NCBI RefSeq assembly: GCF_016742135.1
Contig: NZ_JACVCG010000002.1
Location: 310,001-374,000, forward strand
From: Brevundimonas sp.
GTDB lineage: Bacteria > Pseudomonadota > Alphaproteobacteria > Caulobacterales > Caulobacteraceae
Direction of reading: 5' to 3'
DNA length: 64,000 bases
The translations under genes were made by a program, and so were the position numbers. Positions 27,246 through 36,494 of this stretch are shown piece by piece. The notes under the pieces were generated by a model. The model searched no databases. It was given only the letters and a program-made list of their open reading frames with translations, and was not told the DNA's origin. Every line of letters begins with the position of its first letter. Within the stretch, counting starts at the first letter, position 1.

Positions 27246-27452
27246 TCAGCGGGGCGGCGGCTCCTGCTCGGCCCACTTCAGGAGGGGGAACAGGGGGATG
27301 CCCCAAGCGATGCCCGCGATCGGATAGAAGATCAGGTCGGTCCAGAAGGAGCGCGGCAGGAGGGCGTGGATGGCCAGCACCGCCCAGATGTAGAAGGCCA
27401 GAAAGGCGAGGATGCCGACCATGGCCACCAGACGCCGCATGCGAACGGGCAT
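27246..27452 (-). CDS. DUF2842 small membrane protein
   Basis: The 68-residue protein (MPVRMRRLVAMVGILAF) has two transmembrane helices, residues about 8-30 and 39-58, and a polar C-terminus ending in WAEQEPPPR. The pattern SFWTDLIFYPIAGIAWGIPL is typical of alphaproteobacterial DUF2842, whose function is unknown. Its start overlaps the stop of the upstream membrane gene (ATGA), so the two are coupled. Confidence 0.8.
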   Translation of the reverse strand: MPVRMRRLVAMVGILAFLAFYIWAVLAIHALLPRSFWTDLIFYPIAGIAWGIPLFPLLKWAEQEPPPR

Positions 27453-27703
27453 CAGCGGGTATTCCGGAACAGGAAATGGGCCCCCAGCGCCAGCGCCGCG
27501 CCGACAACCGACCAGATGACCCACGGCCACTGGTCCATGGTCGCCACGGCGAACACCCGCACGGCCAGAAAGCCTCCGCACAGGGCCCCCGTGAAGGCCA
27601 CCAGCAGCGGTGCGGCCAGGCCCCGCCGTCCGGTTACGGCATCAAACCCTAAGGCCAGGGCCGCTGTCAGGATGACGGCCACCGCGATGTCCAGATTGCC
27701 CAT
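27452..27703 (-). CDS. Small three-helix membrane protein
   Basis: An 83-residue hydrophobic protein (MGNLDIAVAVILTAALALGF) with about three membrane helices separated by short loops and an RNTR tail. No family recognised. It overlaps the DUF2842 gene by its stop codon, so they form a two-gene operon divergent from ctaA. Confidence 0.65.
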   Translation of the reverse strand: MGNLDIAVAVILTAALALGFDAVTGRRGLAAPLLVAFTGALCGGFLAVRVFAVATMDQWPWVIWSVVGAALALGAHFLFRNTR

Positions 27704-27836
27704 GTCCGTCTCCGATCCTGTGCGACGGCGTGACCGTCAGAAGCGACTCGATCTTGCCGTCATCGACAGGCATATCGCCTGTATCGAGGTCGGGTCCATC
27801 GGCCTTTCACTGTAGTGTACCCGTGGCGAGCTTTGA

Positions 27837-28937
27837 ATGAACCGTTTTGGTCAGCCCGAGCGTAGCGTTTCCGTGGCCGTCTGGCTGTTTCTGGTGGCGG
27901 CCCTGGTGTTCGCCATGGTCGTGGTCGGGGGGATTACCCGGCTGACCGGCTCGGGCCTGTCGATCACCGAATGGAAGCCCCTGATGGGCGCCATCCCGCC
28001 GATGAACGCCGCCGACTGGCAGGAAGCCTTCGACAAGTACAAGGCCATTCCCCAGTACCAGCTGGTCAATGCCGGCATGAGTATGGCCGAGTTCCAGAGC
28101 ATTTTCTGGTGGGAGTGGATCCACCGCCAGCTGGGCCGTGTGATCGGTCTGGCCTTTGGCCTGCCGTTCCTGGTGTTCCTCGCGGCGCGCCATGTCACCG
28201 GCCTGAGGCGCATGGGTCTGCCCGCCCTGCCGGACCGGCTGGTCTGGCGATGCCTGATCCTGCTGGTGCTGGGCGGCCTGCAGGGCGTGGTCGGCTGGTG
28301 GATGGTGTCGTCGGGGCTGGAGGCGCGCGTGGACGTGGCGCCCGAGCGCCTGGCCTTTCACCTCGGGCTGGCGCTGCTGATCTTTGCGGCCCTGATCTGG
28401 ACGGGGCTGGAGGCGCTGAACGGGCCCGAGCGGTCCGAGTCGCCGTCGGGCTGGACACGCGGGGCCAGCCTGATGCTGGGGCTGGTGTTTGTGCAGTGCC
28501 TGCTGGGCGCGCTGGTCGCGGGGGGCAAGGCCGGGCTGGTCTATACCGACTGGCCGCTGATGAACGGGGCCTTCCTCGCGCCGGTAGACTGGGGGCAGGG
28601 GGCGCTGGCCTTCCTGCACGATCAGGCCCTGACCCAGTTCAATCACCGTATGACCGCCTATGCCCTGATGCTGGCCGTGGTGATCTATGCGGTTCAGGCC
28701 TGGCGCTGGCGACTGGCCGAGGGGGCGGGAGCTGCGGCCTGGGTGCTTCTGGCGACCGTGATGATGCAGGCCGGGCTGGGCATCGCCACCCTGATGCAGG
28801 GTGTGCCCCTGTGGCTGGGCGTGTTGCACCAGGCCGGGGCCGCCGTTGTGCTGGCGGCCGCGACGGTCAATCTGTGGCTGGTGATGCGGTCGCGGCCCCG
28901 GCGCTTTATCGCCGGACCGAGGTCCATGGGCCTCTGA
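27837..28937 (+). CDS. ctaA: Heme A synthase (COX15/CtaA family)
   Basis: Oxidises the C8 methyl of heme O to give heme A for aa3-type cytochrome oxidase. The 366-residue membrane protein has about eight helices and family motifs VVVGGITRLTGSGLSITEWK near residue 22, FWWEWIHRQLGR near residue 90 (heme-ligand His), QGVVGWWMVSSGL near residue 150, FNHRMTAYAL near residue 267 and LGVLHQAGAAVVL near residue 328. It is the long type-2 form usual in alphaproteobacteria. Its last 32 bases overlap the convergent phosphatase gene. Confidence 0.95.
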   Translation: MNRFGQPERSVSVAVWLFLVAALVFAMVVVGGITRLTGSGLSITEWKPLMGAIPPMNAADWQEAFDKYKAIPQYQLVNAGMSMAEFQSIFWWEWIHRQLGRVIGLAFGLPFLVFLAARHVTGLRRMGLPALPDRLVWRCLILLVLGGLQGVVGWWMVSSGLEARVDVAPERLAFHLGLALLIFAALIWTGLEALNGPERSESPSGWTRGASLMLGLVFVQCLLGALVAGGKAGLVYTDWPLMNGAFLAPVDWGQGALAFLHDQALTQFNHRMTAYALMLAVVIYAVQAWRWRLAEGAGAAAWVLLATVMMQAGLGIATLMQGVPLWLGVLHQAGAAVVLAAATVNLWLVMRSRPRRFIAGPRSMGL

Positions 28938-30288
28938 TCGCCAGGGTCATGCCCGGGTACATGATGTTGACGAACAGCACCTGTCCGTCCGGCGAGAAGC
29001 AGGCGCCGGCGAACTCGGCATTCCCGGTGAAGACGTTGCGGGCGATGGTGTAGAGCTTGCCATCCGGAGTCACGCCCTTGATGTGATTGCGGATCTGGCT
29101 GGAATAGTTGTCCTCGCACAGGATCAGGTCGCCCCAGGGGGCGATGGTCAGGTTGTCGGCCATATTGACCATCTTCTCGTCGGTGCTCTCGACGAACAGC
29201 TGCAGCCGGTCGGGACCGCCGTCGATGCTCGGCTGCAGGCGCATGACCTGGCCCCGGCGGATCGGCCCGCCAGAGGTGGCGGTCATGTAGAGCTCGTCCT
29301 GACCCCACCACAGGCCTTCGCCCCGCGCGACCAGGGCCGCGCCCGCGGCATGGCCGCGCTGACGCAGGTCGTCATTGGGGGCCTCGACATCCTCCATGTC
29401 GATCCAGTCGACCTCCAGCCAGTCGCCGACGTTCCACAGCCGGTCGTCCTGGTTCCGGGTGTCGGCCCCCGCCTGTCCCCGCACCACCATGGCCTGAAGC
29501 GTGCCGCCCTCGGCCAGCCTGTCGGCGACCTTGGGAATGAAGCGGTAGAACAGGCCGTCGTTCTTGTCCTCGGTCAGATAGACAATGCCGGTCCGGGGAT
29601 CGATGCAGACCGCTTCGTGATCGAACCGGCCCATGGCCTTGAGCGGCACGGGCTCGACCAGCCCTTCGGCCGTCGCCGGGACCTCGAAGACGAAGCCGTG
29701 CGGCCGGGTGACGTTGTCCGTCTGGGGCAGCTCGGTGTTTTCCTCGCAGGTCAGCCAGCTGCCCCAGGGCGTGATCCCGCCGCAGCAATTGGTCGAGGTG
29801 CCGATCAGCGACAGGTATTCGCCGACCGTCCGGCGGCTTTCCAGATCATAGATAAGCGTCGTGGTGCCGCCCGGCAGGGGGCGCCCGTCCTTGTAGGTGT
29901 CATAGGACTTCGAGACGTCGACGCCGCCGATCCGTTCCTGATTGAGGCCGCCCGGACCCAGATTGCGATGCAGGGCGCTGGAGCCCTTCAGTTCGTGGTT
30001 GCGGACCAGGGCCACGCGACCACTGCCGAGATCGAAGCAGCCCATGCCGTCCGGCTGGCCGGGCACGAACAGCCCGTCTTCCATGGTGTCGCCGCTCTGG
30101 GAGATGACCTGATAGGTGAACCCGTCCGGCAGATCGAGCAGGCCGGCGGGATCGGTCTTCAGCGGGCCATAGCCTTCCACCTCATTGATATAGGTCTCTG
30201 CGGACTGGCCATGGGCGAAGCGGGCGAGGCCGGAGAAGGCCAGGCCGGCGGCACCGGCGGTCAGCAGCTGGCGGCGGATCAGGGACAT
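28906..30288 (-). CDS. PhoX-family (DUF839) phosphatase, Tat-exported
   Basis: The 460-residue protein begins MSLIRRQLLTAGAAGLAFSG, with paired arginines fitting a Tat signal, so it is probably exported folded. The mature part is a DUF839/PhoX beta-propeller: VALVRNHELKGSSA near residue 90, GTSTNCCGGITPWGSWLTCE near residue 162, EDKNDGLFYRFIP near residue 245 and GDLILCEDNY near residue 390. PhoX enzymes are calcium/iron-dependent periplasmic phosphatases. At 460 residues it is shorter than the classic PhoX of about 600, so substrate assignment is open. Confidence 0.82.
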   Translation of the reverse strand: MSLIRRQLLTAGAAGLAFSGLARFAHGQSAETYINEVEGYGPLKTDPAGLLDLPDGFTYQVISQSGDTMEDGLFVPGQPDGMGCFDLGSGRVALVRNHELKGSSALHRNLGPGGLNQERIGGVDVSKSYDTYKDGRPLPGGTTTLIYDLESRRTVGEYLSLIGTSTNCCGGITPWGSWLTCEENTELPQTDNVTRPHGFVFEVPATAEGLVEPVPLKAMGRFDHEAVCIDPRTGIVYLTEDKNDGLFYRFIPKVADRLAEGGTLQAMVVRGQAGADTRNQDDRLWNVGDWLEVDWIDMEDVEAPNDDLRQRGHAAGAALVARGEGLWWGQDELYMTATSGGPIRRGQVMRLQPSIDGGPDRLQLFVESTDEKMVNMADNLTIAPWGDLILCEDNYSSQIRNHIKGVTPDGKLYTIARNVFTGNAEFAGACFSPDGQVLFVNIMYPGMTLAIRGPWTSVRR

Positions 30289-30368
30289 GGGAGGCTCCTT
30301 GTGCGCCGTATATGCCGCCTCAACATGCCGGGATCATCACCATTCGATGACGATTGCGGGACGGATCG

Positions 30369-32438
30369 TCACAGGTCCAGATCGGCCTGGGCGAAGCGGG
30401 CGTTCTGCTGGATGAAGTCGAAACGCGGCTCGGCCTTCTTGCCCATCAGCCGCTCGACCAGATCGGCGATCTCGCCTTCGGACTCGGGCAGGGTGACGCG
30501 CGCCAGGGTCCGCTTCTTCGGATCCATGGTGGTTTCCTTGAGCTGCGACGCCATCATTTCGCCGAGGCCCTTGAACCGTCCGATCTCGACCTTGCGGCCC
30601 TTGAAGGTGGTGGCCAGCAGCTCGTCGCGATGGGCTTCGTCGCGGGCGTATTCCGACAGGTTGCCCGCCTGGATGCGGTACAGCGGCGGCAGGGCCATGA
30701 ACAACCGACCCTCGCGGATCACCTCGGGCATGACGCGATAGAAATAGGTGATCAGCAGAGCCGCGATGTGGGCGCCGTCCACGTCGGCGTCGGTCATGAT
30801 GATGACCCGCTCATAGCGCAGGTCGCCCAGGTTGAAGCGGTTCCCCGGCTGGACCCCCAGGGCCAGGGTCAGGTCGGACAATTCCACATTGGCGCGCAGC
30901 TTGTCCGCCGTCGCCGAGGCCACGTTCAGGATCTTGCCGCGCAGGGGCAGGATGGCCTGGGTCGCGCGGTCCCGGGCCTGCTTGGCCGAGCCACCGGCCG
31001 AGTCGCCCTCGACGATGAACAGTTCGGTGCCCTCGGCCGCCTGACGGGTGCAGTCGGCCAGCTTGCCGGGCAGGCGCAGCTTGCGGGTCGCGGCGGCGCG
31101 CTGGACCTCCTTGTCCTTGCGGCGCTTCAGCCGATCCTCGGCCCGGTCGATGATAAAACCCAGCAGGGCGTTCGCCTGTTTGGGGCTTTCGGTCAGCCAG
31201 TGGTCGAACGGGTCGCGCAGCAGGGCCTCGACCAGGCGCTGTCCCTCGGGCGACGACAGCCGGTCCTTGGTCTGACCCTGGAACTCCGGATTTCGGATGA
31301 AGACGCTGATAAGGGCGCCGGCATTGGCGATGACGTCTTCGGCGGTGATGATGGTGGCGCGCTTTTCATTCGACAGCTCGCCATAGGCCTTCAGACCCTT
31401 GACCAGGGCGGCGCGAAAGCCGGCCTCATGCGTACCGCCGTCGGGGGTTGCGACCGTGTTGCAATAGGACTGCACAAAGCCATCGGCCTCGCCAAAGCCG
31501 ATCGGGCTCCAGGTCACGGCCCATTCGACGGCGCCGGTCTCGCCCTTGCGTTCAACCCGGCCGCTGAAGGTCGGGGTGACGGTCTCCAGCTCACCGATCC
31601 GCTCGGCAAGGGCATCGGCCAGGCCGTTGGGGAAGTGGAAGACCGCCGCCTCCGGCGTCGCATCAACGATCCGTTCGGGGGCGCAGGTCCAGCGGATTTC
31701 CACGCCCCGGAACAGATAGGCCTTGGAACGCGTCATGCGGAACAGGCGCGCGGGCTTGAAGGCGGCGCCCGTGCCGAAGATGTCGGCATCGGGCCGGAAG
31801 CGGATCAGGGTGCCGCGCTTCTTCGACGGTTGTCGCTTTTCGAGGCCGCCCTGCGGCAGGCCGCGCGAGAAGCTCTGGTGCCACTCATGGCCGTCGCGCC
31901 AGACGGTGACCTCCAGCTGGTCCGACAGGGCGTTGACGACCGATACGCCCACCCCGTGCAGGCCGCCTGAGGTCTCATAGGCCTTGCCCGAGAATTTGCC
32001 GCCCGAGTGGAGTACGGTCATGACGACCTCGAGCGCGGACTTGCCGGGGTGTTTGGGGTGGGGATCGACCGGGATGCCACGACCGTCGTCCTGGACAGAC
32101 AGGAAGCCCTCGGCGTCCAGCTCGACCTTGATCAGTTTCGCATGGCGGGCCACGGCCTCGTCCATGGCGTTGTCCAGCACCTCGGCGAACAGGTGGTGCA
32201 GGGCCCGCTCGTCCGTGCCGCCGATGTACATACCGGGGCGCTTGCGGACAGGCTCCAGGCCCTCCAGCACCTCGATCGAGGAGGCAGAATAGCCGGTCGT
32301 TGCCACGGGTGCCTGTACGGGCTCGGCGGGCCTCACGGCCGCGACGGGGGCCACCGGCGGGCGCGGGGACCCCGCCGCAGGCTTTTCGGGCTCGGGCTCG
32401 GGCAGGTCGAACAGGGACGGCGCGGAGGTGGGAGGCAT
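30369..32438 (-). CDS. parE: DNA topoisomerase IV subunit B
   Basis: ATPase subunit of topoisomerase IV, which decatenates daughter chromosomes with ParC. The 689 residues have a low-complexity N-terminal extension of about 50 residues, then GLEPVRKRPGMYIGGTD, the ATP-binding EVLDNAMDEAVA near residue 90, GGLHGVGVSVVNAL near residue 155 and the TOPRIM motifs EGDSAGGSAKQARDR near residue 472 and MTDADVDGAHIAAL near residue 545. Its length and lack of a GyrB insertion favour ParE over GyrB. parC is not nearby. Confidence 0.93.
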   Translation of the reverse strand: MPPTSAPSLFDLPEPEPEKPAAGSPRPPVAPVAAVRPAEPVQAPVATTGYSASSIEVLEGLEPVRKRPGMYIGGTDERALHHLFAEVLDNAMDEAVARHAKLIKVELDAEGFLSVQDDGRGIPVDPHPKHPGKSALEVVMTVLHSGGKFSGKAYETSGGLHGVGVSVVNALSDQLEVTVWRDGHEWHQSFSRGLPQGGLEKRQPSKKRGTLIRFRPDADIFGTGAAFKPARLFRMTRSKAYLFRGVEIRWTCAPERIVDATPEAAVFHFPNGLADALAERIGELETVTPTFSGRVERKGETGAVEWAVTWSPIGFGEADGFVQSYCNTVATPDGGTHEAGFRAALVKGLKAYGELSNEKRATIITAEDVIANAGALISVFIRNPEFQGQTKDRLSSPEGQRLVEALLRDPFDHWLTESPKQANALLGFIIDRAEDRLKRRKDKEVQRAAATRKLRLPGKLADCTRQAAEGTELFIVEGDSAGGSAKQARDRATQAILPLRGKILNVASATADKLRANVELSDLTLALGVQPGNRFNLGDLRYERVIIMTDADVDGAHIAALLITYFYRVMPEVIREGRLFMALPPLYRIQAGNLSEYARDEAHRDELLATTFKGRKVEIGRFKGLGEMMASQLKETTMDPKKRTLARVTLPESEGEIADLVERLMGKKAEPRFDFIQQNARFAQADLDL

Positions 32439-32442
32439 GACC

Positions 32443-33744
32443 TCAGTTTGGAACGATTCGAGGGGAGGTCAGGTAGGCCCCTCTGCGGCGTCGGGCAAGC
32501 GGAACCGTGGCGGTGTGGCGTCTCGGCATCGGGTCGGGCGTCAGCGCCCGCGCCGTCATGGCCAGAAACAGCGCCCAGGGCAGGTTCGCATGGCTGAGCA
32601 GCACGCTTTCCGACGCGCTCAGCAGGGTGAAAACCAGCAGATAGGCCAGCGAAAACCCGCCCTCGCGAAGGCCCTGACCGCCCAGCCGGAGGACCAGCGC
32701 AACCAGGGTGATCATCATGATCGTGCCGACCAGGATCGCGCCCGGCCAGCCGACCTGGACCAGCAGGTCGATCCAGCCGTTGTGCGCCGATGGCACCAGC
32801 CACCCGGTTTCAAGCCGGACATAGAGGGCGGGCACCGACTCCTTGCCCCAGAAGGCGCTGTAGCCAAAGCCTGTCCACGGGCGTTCCGCGACGCGCCGCA
32901 TCAGGCTTTCCCAGATGTCCGTCCGCCCGGTCAGGGTCGGATCCTTGCCCAGCAGCTCGAGGATCAGGGCGGAATTGTCGGTCCAGACCCAGGCGGCGAT
33001 GCCGGCCGCGGTCACTGCGCCCCAGACGGCCAGCACCGACAGGACGGGCCCACCCCGACGCATGATCCACAGGCCGCCGATGACCCCCAGCCCGGCCATC
33101 AGACACAGCAGGGAGGTCTTGGACTGGGTGCCCAGCATCAGGCCGATGCTGATCGCCAGGGTCAGCAGGGCCGTCCAGACGGTGCGCTCATGCCGGTCGG
33201 GCGCAGCCAGCACTGCGGCCGACGCCACGGCGGTTGCCACCATGACGATCCCCATCTGGTTCTTCTCGTACCAGAGCCCGCGCCAGAGACCGGCGTTGTC
33301 TTCCTGGTGGATGCCGATGGCGGGAAAGGCCAGCACCATGACCAGACTGCCGATCGCCATCACCAGCCCGGTGTGCATCAGCAGGCGGGGCAGCTGCGCC
33401 CCGGTAAAGGCGACGCCCAGATAGACGGCAAAGGCGCTGGTCATGAACAGGGCGATCACGCGCCGGTCCGTCACCGCCGGATCGATCGACCAGTAGCGCG
33501 ATGCCAGCGCCAGCAGGGTCAGAAGGCCGAGAATGATCCACGCGGGCCAGGCCGAGGCCATCCGCCCGAGACGGTTGAGGATCAGTCCCAGGGTAATCGC
33601 ATAGACGGGCAACCAGATCAGCCTGAGGATCGGCGTCTCACCCTGATCCGGCGCGAACACCGGCCCGATCAGCGCCCCCGTCAGCATGACGATCACCAAC
33701 CCCGCCGCAACCTGTTCCCACAGGGGCGGCGCGGGCAGGGACAA
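32443..33744 (-). CDS. O-antigen ligase / polymerase-like membrane protein
   Basis: The 433-residue protein has 10-12 hydrophobic segments and, near residue 330, the periplasmic-loop motif SAHNGWIDLLVQVGWPGA typical of Wzy/WaaL proteins, preceded by GRTDIWESLM and PWTGFGYSAFW. Such proteins polymerise or ligate surface polysaccharides. I choose TTG 33744, eight bases after GGGAG; GTG 33771 is an alternative. No other polysaccharide gene is adjacent. It sits between parE and uvrD on the same strand, four bases upstream of parE. Confidence 0.8.
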   Translation of the reverse strand: MSLPAPPLWEQVAAGLVIVMLTGALIGPVFAPDQGETPILRLIWLPVYAITLGLILNRLGRMASAWPAWIILGLLTLLALASRYWSIDPAVTDRRVIALFMTSAFAVYLGVAFTGAQLPRLLMHTGLVMAIGSLVMVLAFPAIGIHQEDNAGLWRGLWYEKNQMGIVMVATAVASAAVLAAPDRHERTVWTALLTLAISIGLMLGTQSKTSLLCLMAGLGVIGGLWIMRRGGPVLSVLAVWGAVTAAGIAAWVWTDNSALILELLGKDPTLTGRTDIWESLMRRVAERPWTGFGYSAFWGKESVPALYVRLETGWLVPSAHNGWIDLLVQVGWPGAILVGTIMMITLVALVLRLGGQGLREGGFSLAYLLVFTLLSASESVLLSHANLPWALFLAMTARALTPDPMPRRHTATVPLARRRRGAYLTSPRIVPN

Positions 33745-33820
33745 GGCCGAATCTCCCGGTGAGGCGCGCACCCCCGGAAGGTGAACGCGCGGCGTTAACG
33801 AAGCGTTGGGGAAGCGCGCC

Positions 33821-36130
33821 TCAAGCCTTCTCGACGAAGCTGTCGATGACCTTCTTTTCGCCGGCCTTGTCGAAGGCGACGCGCAGTTTGTTGCCCTCGA
33901 CGCCCTGGATGCGGCCATAGCCGAACTTCTGGTGGAACACGCGCTCGCCCCGGGCCCACTGGCCTGACGGAGCGGCGGTCGCCGGGCTGTCGACGCGGCG
34001 GGCGACGCCCTCGATGGGCGGGGTGCGCGAAGCCGAACCGGACGTCGTCCGCTGCTGGGCCCGCTTCCAGCCGGGGCTGTCGTAGCCGCCGCCAAAGGTC
34101 GTGCCTTCGGACCAGCGGTCCTGCACCTGACGGGCGCTGGGAGCGGCCCCGTAATAGCCGGTCTCGCTTTCGGGCTGGACGTGATCGATGGGCAGTTCGT
34201 CGACGAAGCGGCTGGGCATCTGGGCGGTCCAGCGGCCATAGACCAGACGGTTGGCGGCGAAGCTGATCCGCGCATCGCGGCGTGCGCGGGTCAGGCCGAC
34301 GTAGGCGAGCCGACGCTCCTCCTCGAGACCCTTTTCGCCCTTTTCGTCGATGCTCCGCTGGCTGGGGAAGACGCCTTCCTCCCAGCCGGGCAGGAAGACC
34401 AGCGGAAACTCCAGCCCCTTGGCCCCGTGCAGGGTCATGATCTGGACGGAGTCGTCGCCCGAGGCCCGCTCCATGTCTATCACCAGCGACACATGCTCCA
34501 GATACGCCTGAAGGGTATCGAACCCCTGCATGGCCTGGATCAGCTCCTTGAGGTTATCCAGCCGCGTCTGACCGGTCAGGCGATCGGCCTTTTGCATGTC
34601 GGTATAGCCGCTCTCCTCCAGCACGGTTTCGGCCAGCTGGGGGTGGGGCAGGTCGGCGGCCAGGGTCCGCCAGCGGTGCAGGTCGCGGGCGAACCCGGCC
34701 AGGGCGGTCCGCGTGCGGGCCTGAAGTTCGTCGGATTCGATCAGCCTGTGGACCGCCGCCATGGCCGAGATGCCCGCCGTGCGCGCCAGATGCAGGATCT
34801 TTTGCACCGAGGTGTCGCCAATCCCGCGCTTGGGCACATTGACGATCCGCTCGAAGGCCAGATCGTCGTCCTCGGACTGGATCAGCCGCAGATAGGCATG
34901 GGCGTCGCGGATTTCGGCCCGTTCGAAGAAGCGCGGCCCGCCGATCACCGTATAGGGGATGGCCAGCATGACGAACCGCTCCTCGAACGCCCGCATCTGA
35001 AACGACGCGCGAACAAGGACCGCCATGTCCTTGTATTTCAGGCCAGAGGCCCGGGCGGTCTCGATCTCGTCGGCGATCAGACGGGCCTCCGCCTCGCCGT
35101 CCCAGACCCCGCGTACGCGGACCTTGTCGCCACCGTCATCCTCGGTCCACAGGGTCTTGCCCAGTCGACCGCGGTTGCCCGCGATCAGGCCCGAGGCCGC
35201 GCCCAGGATATTGCCCGTCGAGCGATAGTTCCGCTCCAGCCGGACCAGTTTCGCACCGGGAAAGTCGCGCTCGAAGCGCAGGATGTTGTCGACCTCGGCC
35301 CCGCGCCAGCCATAGATCGACTGGTCGTCATCGCCGACGCAGCAGACATTGCCGGTGGAGGAGGTCAGCAGCCTCAGCCACAGATATTGGGCGACGTTGG
35401 TGTCCTGATACTCGTCGACCAGGATGTAGCGGAACCGCCTGCGGTATTCCTCTGCAATATCCGCATGCTCGGACAGGATCGTCAGGTTGTGCAGCAACAG
35501 ATCGCCAAAGTCGCAGGCGTTCAGGGTCTTCAACCGGTCCTGATAAGCGGCATAGAGCGACTTCGCCTTGCCGTTGGCGAAATCCTCCGTACCCGGCAGT
35601 TTGGCCGGGGTCCAGCCGCGGTTCTTCCAGTGGTCGACCAGACCGGCCAGCGTCCGGGGCGTCCACCGCCTGGTGTCGATGCCCTCGGCCTCCATCAGCT
35701 GTTTCAGCAGCCGCTCCTGATCGTCCGTGTCGAGAATGGTGAAACTGGATCTCAGGCCCACCAGCTCGGCATGGCGCCGCAGAATCTGGGCGGCGATCGA
35801 GTGGAAGGTGCCCAGCCAGCGCAGCCCCTCGGCCGACGGCCCGATCAGATGGGTGATCCGCTCGCGCATCTCGCGCGCGGCCTTGTTGGTGAAGGTGACG
35901 GCCAGCAACTCCCACGGGCGCGCCTTGCCCGTCGCGAGAATGTGCGCCAGCCGCGTGGTCAGCACCCGCGTCTTGCCCGTGCCCGCGCCCGCCAGCACCA
36001 GCACCGGCCCCTCCGTCGTCTCGACCGCCTCGCGCTGTTCGGGATTCAGCCCCTGCAGATAGTCGGGCAGCGGCGAGCCGACCCGCGCCAGGTCGGAAAT
36101 ACGGGGAGGGAGGGGGAGCGAGTCGGACAT
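33821..36130 (-). CDS. uvrD: ATP-dependent DNA helicase UvrD/PcrA
   Basis: SF1A 3'-5' helicase for nucleotide-excision and mismatch repair. The 769 residues from ATG 36130 contain Walker A (VLAGAGTGKTRVLTTR near residue 45), AVTFTNKAAREMRERI, the DEYQDTNVAQYLWLRLL DEXX box near residue 231, the GDDDQSIYGWRGAEVDNILR motif III, TLHGAKGLEFPLVFLPGWEEG near residue 560 and RLAYVGLTRAR. The C-terminus ends in a Tudor-like RNA-polymerase-binding module (GERVFHQKFGYGRIQGVEG). A longer frame adds 17 residues, judged spurious. Confidence 0.95.
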   Translation of the reverse strand: MSDSLPLPPRISDLARVGSPLPDYLQGLNPEQREAVETTEGPVLVLAGAGTGKTRVLTTRLAHILATGKARPWELLAVTFTNKAAREMRERITHLIGPSAEGLRWLGTFHSIAAQILRRHAELVGLRSSFTILDTDDQERLLKQLMEAEGIDTRRWTPRTLAGLVDHWKNRGWTPAKLPGTEDFANGKAKSLYAAYQDRLKTLNACDFGDLLLHNLTILSEHADIAEEYRRRFRYILVDEYQDTNVAQYLWLRLLTSSTGNVCCVGDDDQSIYGWRGAEVDNILRFERDFPGAKLVRLERNYRSTGNILGAASGLIAGNRGRLGKTLWTEDDGGDKVRVRGVWDGEAEARLIADEIETARASGLKYKDMAVLVRASFQMRAFEERFVMLAIPYTVIGGPRFFERAEIRDAHAYLRLIQSEDDDLAFERIVNVPKRGIGDTSVQKILHLARTAGISAMAAVHRLIESDELQARTRTALAGFARDLHRWRTLAADLPHPQLAETVLEESGYTDMQKADRLTGQTRLDNLKELIQAMQGFDTLQAYLEHVSLVIDMERASGDDSVQIMTLHGAKGLEFPLVFLPGWEEGVFPSQRSIDEKGEKGLEEERRLAYVGLTRARRDARISFAANRLVYGRWTAQMPSRFVDELPIDHVQPESETGYYGAAPSARQVQDRWSEGTTFGGGYDSPGWKRAQQRTTSGSASRTPPIEGVARRVDSPATAAPSGQWARGERVFHQKFGYGRIQGVEGNKLRVAFDKAGEKKVIDSFVEKA

Positions 36131-36248
36131 GAGCGAAACATAATAGGAACCGGCGCGCGCCAAGGCCATCATGCGCGGCAAGGCAACGAGACCGGGAACC
36201 TGCGCCGTTCGCCTCCGTTTGGCACATCAGGCTTAACCGGAGGAAACA

Positions 36249-36467
36249 ATGTCCGATCAATCGAACAACACGGGTGGCAACGGCGGCGGCGGGAATGCGG
36301 GTCTGGCCTTCATCGTCGGCGGTGTCGTCGTCGTGCTGGCCATCATCGCCTACTTCGTCTTCGCGGGCGGCATGGGCACCCAGGAGAAGCAGGTCGATGT
36401 CGATGTGAACCTGCCCGAGGTGTCGGCGCCCGACGTTCCCACGCCTTCGCCCGCGCCGGCTCAATAA
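36249..36467 (+). CDS. Small single-pass membrane protein
   Basis: A 72-residue protein with a Gly/Asn-rich N-terminus, one transmembrane helix (AFIVGGVVVVLAIIAYFVFA, about residues 20-39) and an acidic, Pro-rich tail (VDVDVNLPEVSAPDVPTPSP). The ribosome site AACCGGAGGAAACA precedes ATG 36249. It diverges from uvrD. I do not know its function. Confidence 0.75.
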   Translation: MSDQSNNTGGNGGGGNAGLAFIVGGVVVVLAIIAYFVFAGGMGTQEKQVDVDVNLPEVSAPDVPTPSPAPAQ

Positions 36468-36494
36468 CCCATGGGATCGACCGTTCGGTTCGGC

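Noticed and set aside
30334..30350. TCATC-N7-GATGA inverted repeat upstream of the PhoX-family gene, considered as a PHO box
   Set aside because: It does not match the tandem CTGTCAT PHO-box layout; the symmetry alone is weak.
30354..31970. 538-residue plus-strand frame opposite parE, and the 780-residue frame opposite uvrD at 34181-36523
   Set aside because: Both are antisense to strongly supported genes and show no domain.
32443..34275. 610-residue reading of the O-antigen ligase-like gene
   Set aside because: The N-terminal ~177 residues are antisense-frame translation over uvrD and low complexity; the start was moved to TTG 33744.
36196..36210. GAAC-N7-GTTC site between uvrD and the divergent small gene, considered as a LexA box
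   Set aside because: Alphaproteobacterial LexA boxes are direct repeats (GTTC-N7-GTTC); this one is inverted, so I did not call SOS control.
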